Assembly (NCBI GenBank): GCA_964030475.1
Contig: CAXIPT010000002.1
Span: 8,326,553 to 8,390,552, forward strand
DNA length: 64,000 nt
From: Tethya wilhelma
Taxonomy: Eukaryota; Porifera; Demospongiae; Tethyida; Tethyidae
Direction: 5' to 3'
Below the pieces are notes generated by a model. That model did no database searches, was not told where the DNA came from, and saw only the letters and a program-made list of their open reading frames with translations. The position numbers were made by a program, and so were the translations under genes. Shown one piece after another: positions 48,604 through 56,900 of this stretch (positions are counted from its first letter, which is position 1; every line of letters begins with the position of its first letter).

Positions 48604-51192
48604 TTATAGGCTAGTTTTTCTTGCCATTAATCCAAGGACACCAGAATAATCAGAATCCTTCATTCTAAGCTTATTTGGCTTGAAAACCCTTTGCTCAACA
48701 GTGAAACCAGCTAACTTAAAACTCTGTAAGAGCTGATCTTCTGATATGGGAAGACAAGAGAACTTGTTGGAGGTAGATTCAAATGAATCGTGGTAAAATG
48801 ATTCATTCAGCACTGTAACGGTCACAAGATGTCCACCAGGTTTTAACACATCGGCGATCCTTTTTACTACTGCACAAAACTGCTCATGAGTATCACATGC
48901 CACCTCCAAACACAGGGTAGTGATTACAAGATCAAAATGGCCACCCATGGCTGATATTGGATCTTCAAACATATTTTCTTTTGTGACGTCACAGGGGATA
49001 ACTTTCTTTATGGCATTGCGAACCCTCTGCTCCGTAGATCTCCATTCAGTTTCTGAATCACTATAATCATGCAATAATTTATTCGAACAATACATTTTTG
49101 GAAATAAATGGGTATTTAAAGGGTATATATATACATAGTGACATCATGTTAATTAAGACCTGGTGAATTTCTGCCTATATTCATCAATGGACCATATAAT
49201 TCATTATTCAAAATTAATCAGTTTACATGTTTTAATATACCTTCTCCCTTCCATTGTGGTCACATGCTTCAGAACTGGGCTCCAGTCAAAAGCATCCTTG
49301 TCTCCTTCCAGCCATTTTGTTATTTCCTTTCTGTTTCCCTCGACATATTCAGCACAGGTGATGTCACAACTCTTCAAACTAGCACTGATGACCCCTTGAA
49401 TACCAGGTCCACATCCTATATCAACTACTCTGCCTCCAGTTGGTATTACTATATAGGCATGACATGTAGATGGCATGTGTCCGTAATTCAGTGCCTATTA
49501 TATAGTTGTTTTCTAATAATATAATTAATTTTACTATTTATTTTGGTTTGTACATCATAATATTATTATTATTTTGTGTGTTCATACAGCCGTCTGCAAT
49601 GTGACCTCAAACTGAATTAGCAAGCTGGTAGCCTGTGTATTCATTCACATGTCAATTAAGGAGCATGGCGAGTGAACACCCCTGATATAAACAAGTAAAA
49701 TTTTCAAAGAAATAAGTAGCCTAAGTGTAGGAATGGGCAGTGCAGTAAAAAGTATTGGAACAAGGCAGGGTCTCAATTTTGGCACATGACTACTTCATTT
49801 TTATTCTTGATCCCCAGCTCATACATATGGATCCTCAGTGTCATAAAATTAATGTACAATGATCTGTACAATAGTACCATAACCCATTGTACTAGTTATA
49901 CAAGATCAAGATGGCATCCATTGGCATGCAATTGGTGCATGCACAGTGATATCAAGTTTCAAGTGTATAGTCAAAGCATGCAAAACACACACATGATTGC
50001 ATGTGTCATGATCATTTGCAACAGGTGCACATGCATGTGGTCAAGTTAAGTGGGTACATGGATGTATATTAATCATTATCACATAGTTATGGTTTATAAA
50101 TTAAATGGGAAATAACCAGTCTTACACATTGTGGTTCTTGAGCTTTAGCCTGTTCCCAATAAGACCATTATAATACTGAAGTAGTGTAGCAATGGGCAGT
50201 GCGATAAAAAGTATTGGAACAAGGCATGGTCTCAATGCCTTGTTCCAATACTTTTTATCGCACTGCATAACAGAGAGACAGTTAACTTAAAACTGGACTA
50301 CTTCAATCATTTTTATATATAGCCAACTCTTACCCAGCAGTCCAGTTTAAGTTAACTGTCTGTTATAGTTTACTCCACCGCTTAGCCAACAACTTATAAT
50401 ATAGATTTGAACCAATTAATGATATCCATTTTTAACAAAATATTTTTAATGAATTAATATTTCCCATGGATTGGCTGGCCTTAAACTTATAGAGTTCTCT
50501 CACTAGGCCTTGGCAAATTTTTCCCGGAATAATTTGAGAATAATATATAGGTACACATTGAATCTGTGAGAATAATAGGCTGAACTTTGGGAATAATAGG
50601 CAAATTCTCAGTTTTGTGGTGAAAATTTGCACTGCTTAAATGCCAAAAAAACTGAATTACTGGGTGCATCATCACAGATATTGTAGGTAGTTCTCTAAGG
50701 AAGATTAGCAATCAATTCTATAGGCTTTTTAAATCTTAACCCTAAGAGCATTACAACAATTGCAAAGAAAATGAAAATCAACTGTATTTGATGTGTGAAC
50801 TTTTGGGGAAAAAAACATACCCAGGACTTTGAATGTCGCTAAAAATTGTTATTTTGATGATTTTATACTAAAATTGTGTTTTTTCCTAAGAATAATGCAA
50901 GAATAATAGGCTGGGTGAAAAGAATAATGGGCTCAAAGTTTGGGAATAAAAGAATAGAATAATAGGCAAACTTTTGAGAATAATTTGCCAAGGCCTATCT
51001 CTCACCTGGATTGTTACACAACTGGTGTAGACTTTAAAAAATTTGCAGCAAAAATGGCATCAAGGTCTTATCTCCTTCATGGATATCCTTGTAATATGAA
51101 TTGAGAAAACCTCTTGAACTGAACTTAGAATGATAGTCTTCTCCTTTATACAAATGAGCACCTGCAGCTGCTGGTCCAGTCTCTAGCTCCAT
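48604..51192 (-). CDS. NNMT/PNMT/TEMT-family SAM methyltransferase (exon 1 stop)
   Basis: Members transfer a methyl group from S-adenosylmethionine to small amines such as nicotinamide or phenylethanolamine, in the cytosol; the substrate here is unknown. Exons: 51192-51006, 49448-49241, 49060-48604 (TAA), phases consistent. Signatures: YHSKFSSRGFLNSYYKD at the N terminus, SAM motif I VVDIGCGPG, CAEYVEGNRKEITKWL, DAFDWSPVLKHV, then DLVITTLCLEVACDTHEQF, DVLKPGGHLVTVTVLNESFY and GLMARKTSL at the C terminus, as in human NNMT. Exon 1 differs from the copy at 29149 by a 9-nt insertion (TTTTTTAAA) near 51035 that places TAA in frame after LLQIF, so this allele would not give a full protein unless it is a sequence error. 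Intron 1 contains a 494-bp MITE. Confidence 0.8.
50196..50266. repeat. Perfect 32-bp inverted repeat with 7-nt loop
   Basis: Arm GCAGTGCGATAAAAAGTATT...AGGCAT (50196-50227), loop GGTCTCA, exact inverse arm to 50266. It is a collapsed form of the module 2 MITE, whose ends carry the same words. The transcript would fold into a 32-bp hairpin. Confidence 0.85.
50504..50997. mobile_element. hAT-like MITE with 8-bp target duplication
   Basis: Ends TAGGCCTTGGCAAATT and inverse AATTTGCCAAGGCCTA, flanked by TCTCTCAC on both sides (50496-50503, 50998-51005). The left duplication arm (near 29326) lacks the element and has one TCTCTCAC, in inverse. The interior repeats GAATAATAGGC-type words. It sits directly at the exon 1 donor of the methyltransferase; the duplicated target includes the donor GT. 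Confidence 0.92.
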
Positions 51193-52499
51193 ATTAATTT
51201 TGAAGATCAAAACAATAATTATCCAAATGGGTGCGGTGAGTAACTGAGAACAGATGCTATATATCAAATTTCAAACCACACCCATGCCATTATGCTTCCT
51301 GGCAGAGTTTCTGCCTCAATCACTATAATCATGTATGTCTGAATCAATTATTGTAAGTTTGATAAGTTAATACCCCTGAGTTGTGCTAATAATAAGTGCT
51401 TGTATACCTATCATATGTTTATTTGTGGGGGAGCTATGTATTAATTATTAATTATAGGGTAACATTCTTTGCAATTCATAAGCAAGTAATAATAATTATT
51501 ATAGTGGCACTTTCCAAGTGACCCAGGAGGTATGCCACTGGCACTCGCTTTTTTTAACGTGGTATCCCCCTGAGGCCTAGTCCACGAAAAATGCTCAAGG
51601 AAAAAATGCTTACTATATAGTAGTAAAAAAAAAGTTTGCTAAAAAAATTAATGGTCAGTAGAAAGAAAGATAAAAAATGCTCAGTAGAAAACAATTTGTT
51701 GCAAAATGCTCAGTATAAGCAAAACAAAGCAAAGCAAGGAGGCAGTGGACAAGATAAAACTTACACCTTAAAAAAAAGTTGTACATTACTGTTCACGTGC
51801 ACATGTTTATTAAGCGTATCACTAGATCTACCCCCAACGTGTGCTGCTTGCGTCAGACCAAATTCAGTGCCCACCCAAACATCATGGTCTATAATTTTTT
51901 GTACATTAGTAGACCTGCAACTTAATTTGAGTACATTACCTAGCATACCTCTTGGTTGTTATCGAAGAGACTATATACCAGGAGTGTGTGAGTGTATCTA
52001 CCACGTGGTCACCGCTTGCGATCCATATTGTACATGCACATGCATTACATTAGGAAATTAAGTTGCCAAGTTACTAACGCACTTTGCATGCATACAAGGA
52101 ATATTATTATTACTATTACAGTATTTACACATACATGCATGATATTATAATACCTCCCTTGTAACTCCTTCCTTTACATGCACCATCACATACCACTTTT
52201 TACAAGTCTCCTTTTTTGTCCTGCAAATTGTTATCGATCAAGTGTTGGTTGAAGCAATATGAAAGACTATGAAGTAGAATCGTGTAGAGTAACTGTGTAT
52301 GTGTGCATGTGTGTGTGTGCACATAAACAGAAGACTAGTGCACATGACATTGCATGCATGCATGGATGCAGTCACTAGCTGATTAAGATGCTAAGATATA
52401 ACTGCATGCATAATGTGCGTAACAAGCATATTTTATATACCATTAATTCTGTTCCATCAAGTTCTTCATCTAGTGTCGACATTCACTGACCATCTTGTT

Positions 52500-52815
52500 T
52501 GGAACTCACTGATCATGGCTCACACACTTAACCAGGCTTTTTAACTAACGCACACACTCACACATTCGAAACAGGCTCTTTAACTTATGCTCACATTCGA
52601 AACAGGCTCTTTAACTGACGCACATACTCGAATCAGGCTCTTTTAACTGACACATACTCGAACTAAGCTCTTTACCTAATGCATGCACTCACACATTTGA
52701 AACAGGCTCTTTAACTTACGCACACATTCGAAACAGGCTCTTAAACTCATGCACACACTTGAACCAGGCTCTTTAACTCACACATGTACACACACTCAAC
52801 CCAGGCTCTTTAACT
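52500..52815. repeat. Minisatellite, inverse of 27391-27840
   Basis: Around ten degenerate units of about 30 bp centred on AGGCTCTTTAACT with CACACACTCGAA-type spacers. It has fewer units than the left arm. Confidence 0.85.
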
Positions 52816-52931
52816 CACATGTAGTGTACCCCATTAGTAATTGTCATGCTATGTATTATTACGTAATTTGTATCTCGTGATCTTAAGTCTACCTCGTGTA
52901 CTTGTGTTCTTTTTGGCTGATAAAAAGTTGT

Positions 52932-53048
52932 TGTCTGTCTTGTTCATCGGCGGCGATCGGCGCTAGAACCTGAATATAGTCAGTTTTAACACCTACTGGC
53001 AAGCTTTATAAGCTACCCTTTTGCCCTGGTTAACCACCAGGCGTCACA
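52932..53048 (+). repeat. 5' long terminal repeat (shared portion)
   Basis: Matches 59521-59636 with only a few differences (for example AATATAGT against ACATAGT, and one T indel), suggesting recent insertion. Confidence 0.8.
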
Positions 53049-53050
53049 AT

Positions 53051-53069
53051 TGGCGACCCTGCCAGGATC
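53051..53069 (+). promoter_or_regulatory. Primer binding site
   Basis: TGGCGACCCTGCCAGGATC lies two bases after the 5' LTR. It begins TGG, as expected for the complement of a tRNA 3' CCA end. Confidence 0.6.
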
Positions 53070-53093
53070 AATAGCGACCGTGATTGTTGACTG

Positions 53094-53480
53094 ATGTCCC
53101 GCCGTGAAGTGAAGGGACTAGGACAAGAGAAGCTGAACTACGTGAACACTCAGTCGAGGTTACGTTCTGGGAAAAGCAGAGTCACGAACCCTCCGCTGGC
53201 AATGATATCAGGAGATGAACTTGAACGTGTGAGTACTGTCCTGACTGAGAGTCAAGAGCAGACCATGGAGACTCTGAGAGCCGAGCTGGAGTGCCTTCGT
53301 TCCAATGTACGGGAGAAGGACAACGAGTTGTGCAGGCTGAAGGAAGTAGCTGTTAGTGCACAGACCGAGCTGGCTAAGTCTCAGGAGGTGGCTGCTGAGA
53401 GACTCAAGGAGATGGAGAAGTTTCAAAGGACTCAAGTGGAGCTTGTCAAAGCTCAAGAGACGTCAGCACCAGGGGCGTAA
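53094..53480 (+). CDS. gag: Retrotransposon gag, N-terminal coiled-coil fragment
   Basis: Starts MSRREVKGLGQEK and is followed by heptad-rich coiled coil (ERVSTVLTESQEQTMETLRA... ELAKSQEVAAERLKEMEK). The gag frame is interrupted at 53470, where a MITE is inserted; the last codons to 53480 are element sequence. The coiled-coil character resumes downstream in the long frame at 53988, so both parts belong to one gag. Confidence 0.75.
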   Translation: MSRREVKGLGQEKLNYVNTQSRLRSGKSRVTNPPLAMISGDELERVSTVLTESQEQTMETLRAELECLRSNVREKDNELCRLKEVAVSAQTELAKSQEVAAERLKEMEKFQRTQVELVKAQETSAPGA

Positions 53481-53977
53481 CTAGGATTTTTAGTGAGGGT
53501 TTCCGGCGCGAAGCGCCGAAAAATTTTGAGGTACCACGCCTACTTCCGGTGTACACGCCCCCTAATTAGCGCATTTTTGCTGGCGCTAGCTTCGTTTTCA
53601 ACTTCCAAAAAGCCCGAAAACAAGGCTATGCAAGCGCTAAGATGCAGAAATAGTCGATGTTTGCTGGAGCTCTAATCATGCAGCAGCTTTATACATGCTC
53701 TGACAGGCGTTTAATAAGCTTGAACTGAGAGCCCCGCCCCTTTCGTTTGCTCGCCTCCTAATTAGGACATTCGTTTTCAACTTCTAAAAAGCCTGAAAAT
53801 GAGGCTATGCAAGCGCTAAAATGCAGATTCCCCTGAAATAATTTATATTTGCTGGAGCTCTAGCTATGCAGCAGGTATATGCGGGCTCTTTTACAAGCTT
53901 GAACTGAGAGCCCCGCCCCTTTTTTAAGCTTGAAGGGGGTTTCTGGGCAACAAGGAAACAACGTAGGTACGCGCCTG
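53470..53977. mobile_element. MITE inserted in gag, 5-bp target duplication
   Basis: Left end CAGGGGCGTAACTAGG, right end inverse CAGGCGCGTACCTACG, flanked by AGCAC at 53465-53469 and 53978-53982. The interior contains two similar blocks (AGCTTGAACTGAGAGCCCCG at about 53719 and 53898). It is of the same type as 11986-12348, and younger than the retrotransposon it interrupts. Confidence 0.88.
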
Positions 53978-53987
53978 AGCACAGAGA

Positions 53988-56900
53988 GTGGCTGACCTAC
54001 AACAGGAACTCGAGCAAAGCGAGATGAGAGGTGAACTCCAGATGTTACGTGCCTTGGAGAGCCTTCGAGCTGAACACCAGAGGGTGTTGGAGAAGGAGGA
54101 GGTATCAAGGAGCAAGGAAGCTGAGCGTATGGAGGCCTGGATTGAGGACCTCAAGAAGAGTCACCATATGGAAAAGGAGCATTTACTGGCAAGGATCTCG
54201 GCATTGGAGGAGGTGGGTCATACTAGTAAAGTAACTACTAGTGTCGAGGGTGCAATTTCTAGTGGGGATTTGTCTGAAACTGATAGCGTGTTAAGCAAGC
54301 ATGATGACCCCTTACCCAAGACTGGTGAGAGTGATGACCACTTACCTAAAACTAGTGAAACCGACGACCACTTACCAATTTCTGGTTCAGTAGCTGATGA
54401 GCCTGACGCCCCTTTACCTGATGACTCTATGCCTAGTACTGAGCATGTTGGTACAGAGCGTACATCTAGTTATGCCATGGAGTTGGGTGCTAGTAGTGGC
54501 CCTCTGTCTGTAACAGCACCTATATTTGTACCCAGTACTTCAACAGTAGTGACTACAGGGGGTGGCATAGTTACGTCTGTTCCTGTGATAACCACACCAA
54601 GGATCACCCCTACTACTCGAGCGACTGATGGTGATGTTGTTGAAACTGTTGCCCGACTACTGCAAGCACAAGCTGAGGTGATGGCAGCCCAAGCCAAGGC
54701 AGCTGTCATACAACATCTCCCACCCCTACCACGTTATACTGGAGAAGGCAATGATCTCAGTGATGATGGTTTTGTCAAATGGCTAGAGACGTTCCGAGAG
54801 AGAGCAAGGTTTGCTGCTTGGAGTCCAGAGGAACAGCTCTACCACTTCAAGTTATGTCTAGATAAGACGGCACTGGAAGTCTTCAGGATGCTACCGGATG
54901 AGGAGAAGAACAGCATCGATAGGTCTATTCAAGCCCTCAAGAAGAGATTCCAGACTGGTGGAATAGAAGAACTTTGCGGCCTGGAGTTCCATCATCGTGC
55001 ACAAGGAGATGATAGTATCGAGCAACTCGGCCTAAGTATCCAACAGTTAGGTCGAAAGGCATTTCCTTCGATCACTGGTAAGGATTTTGATCGCTTACTC
55101 AAGGGTCGTTTCTACCAAGCCCTGCTTGTTAAGTGGCAGCGGAAGCTAGGCCCGCCCAAAGCTGATGAGAGCTTTCATGACCTGTATGCCCGTGCAAGAA
55201 TGCTTGAGGAGTACGAGAAGCAGTATAGTGCAGCGGCTGAGTCACAACATGGTGGTCAGCGTAAGAAGCAGAATTCTACAAACAAGAAGGTGAACAAGCC
55301 TGTTACTACTAGCGATGAGCGTCCTTCTACTGAACGTGATCAAGACAAACCGAAGCCTAACTCTGAGCAAAGGGAACGTCGGTGCTACCTGTGTAAGGAG
55401 GTTGGACACCTTCGTCGAGATTGTCCCCTGAAGGTAGAAGCCCCAGGTCGTACCAAGTCTTCGAGTACTGGAATGGTGGCTACGGATCATGTCGATACCC
55501 ACCTTAACCTGGAGGATCTTTCAGAGACTCAACTAGAGAGCCTTTTGGCTAAGAAGAGACTGGAACGTGAGAACTCACTTCTTCAAAGTCAAGATAGCAG
55601 TGCCAATGCTGTGATCACAACCAACGGACAAGCTGAAGCTGTAGGTTCGCTACCAGTGGTGACTATGGACATTGAAGGTGTGGCTGTACCTGCCACTGTA
55701 GATACTGGAGCCCAATCCACCATTATCTCTCGCACTACTCTACACAGTGTCGTGAAGCAGATGCGGCAGGACAATCGGAGTGTGCCGTCCCTTGAGTTAC
55801 CAACAGCTCGTCTGTATGGCAAGGATGGACAGAGAGGAGGCCGAGAATTAGGTATCACCGCCCAAGTCTCCCTCACCTTTAAGCTGAAGTCAAGATGTGT
55901 CACTGTTCCTGTTTTCGTGCAGCCTGATAGTGAGCAGCCGTGTTTGCTAGGCATGAATGCTATTCCTTTGCTTGGTATACAAGTGTTACATGAAGATGGT
56001 GAATCCCTGCTATCTCAAGACCAAGAACTCTGTGTACAAGAGGGAACTGAGTTGAAGACATCTACTGTGAATTTAGTTGGATCTGTTACCCTACCATCAC
56101 AGAAAGGCAGAGTAGTCCATGCTAAGATCCACTCCCCCGAGATTTGTGCTTCTATGAAGGATGAGCTTTTGTTTGAACCTAACCGAGAAGTATTCCTTAC
56201 TCTTGGACTGACTGCAGTGGAGTCGCTAGTTTCAGTGGAAGAGTTGGATATCATACTGCCGATTGAGAACCCACAAGGTCTTCCTGTTCACTTGGATTCT
56301 GGATTGGAGTTAGGCACTGTGAGATCGCTTGATACGTGTGTGCCTCTGGCCTGTGACTCTGTTGAAACCGCTGAAGATGTCTCGAGTACCAACTTGTCTG
56401 TGACAGCGATAACACCTTCGTCTGAACGTTTTCAGAAGTTACTTGAGGTTCTACGCCTACCTCTAGACAAGCTAACCACTGAAGAAGGAGAGCAGCTGAA
56501 TGCACTCATTCTTGAATTTAGTGATGTGTTTGCACTAAGTGACGATGAGCTTGGATGTACTAGTCTCATCCAACACAGTATTAACACTGGAGAGAACCAA
56601 CCCGTCCGCCAGCAACCGTACCGTACACCCGTGGTTCGACGAGAGAAGATGAACCAGATGATCACTGCCATGGAAGGGCAAGGTATAATTGAGCCGTCTA
56701 GTAGCCCATGGGCTAGCCCTGTCGTTCTCGTCCCTAAGAAGGATGGTAGTCTTCGATTCTGCGTGGATTATCGCAGACTCAATTCTCTCACAGTGAAGGA
56801 TGTTTACCCCCTCCCTCGAGTGGACGACATACTGGTCTCTCTTGGAGAAGCAAAGTATTTTACATCATTAGACCTTGCATCAGGATACTGGCAGATTGAG

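Larger units (their letters stand above)
49445..52819 (-). repeat. Right arm of inverted segmental duplication
   Basis: Inverse of 27391-30360 with small differences and two larger ones: the hAT-like MITE at 50504-50997, and a fuller hairpin MITE around 50185-50280. It continues inward into methyltransferase exons 2 and 3, which the left arm lacks. Confidence 0.85.

Noticed and set aside
53493..53675. ORF MRVSGAKRRKILRYH between gag parts
   Set aside because: It lies wholly inside the MITE bounded by the AGCAC duplication, so it is not retrotransposon coding sequence.
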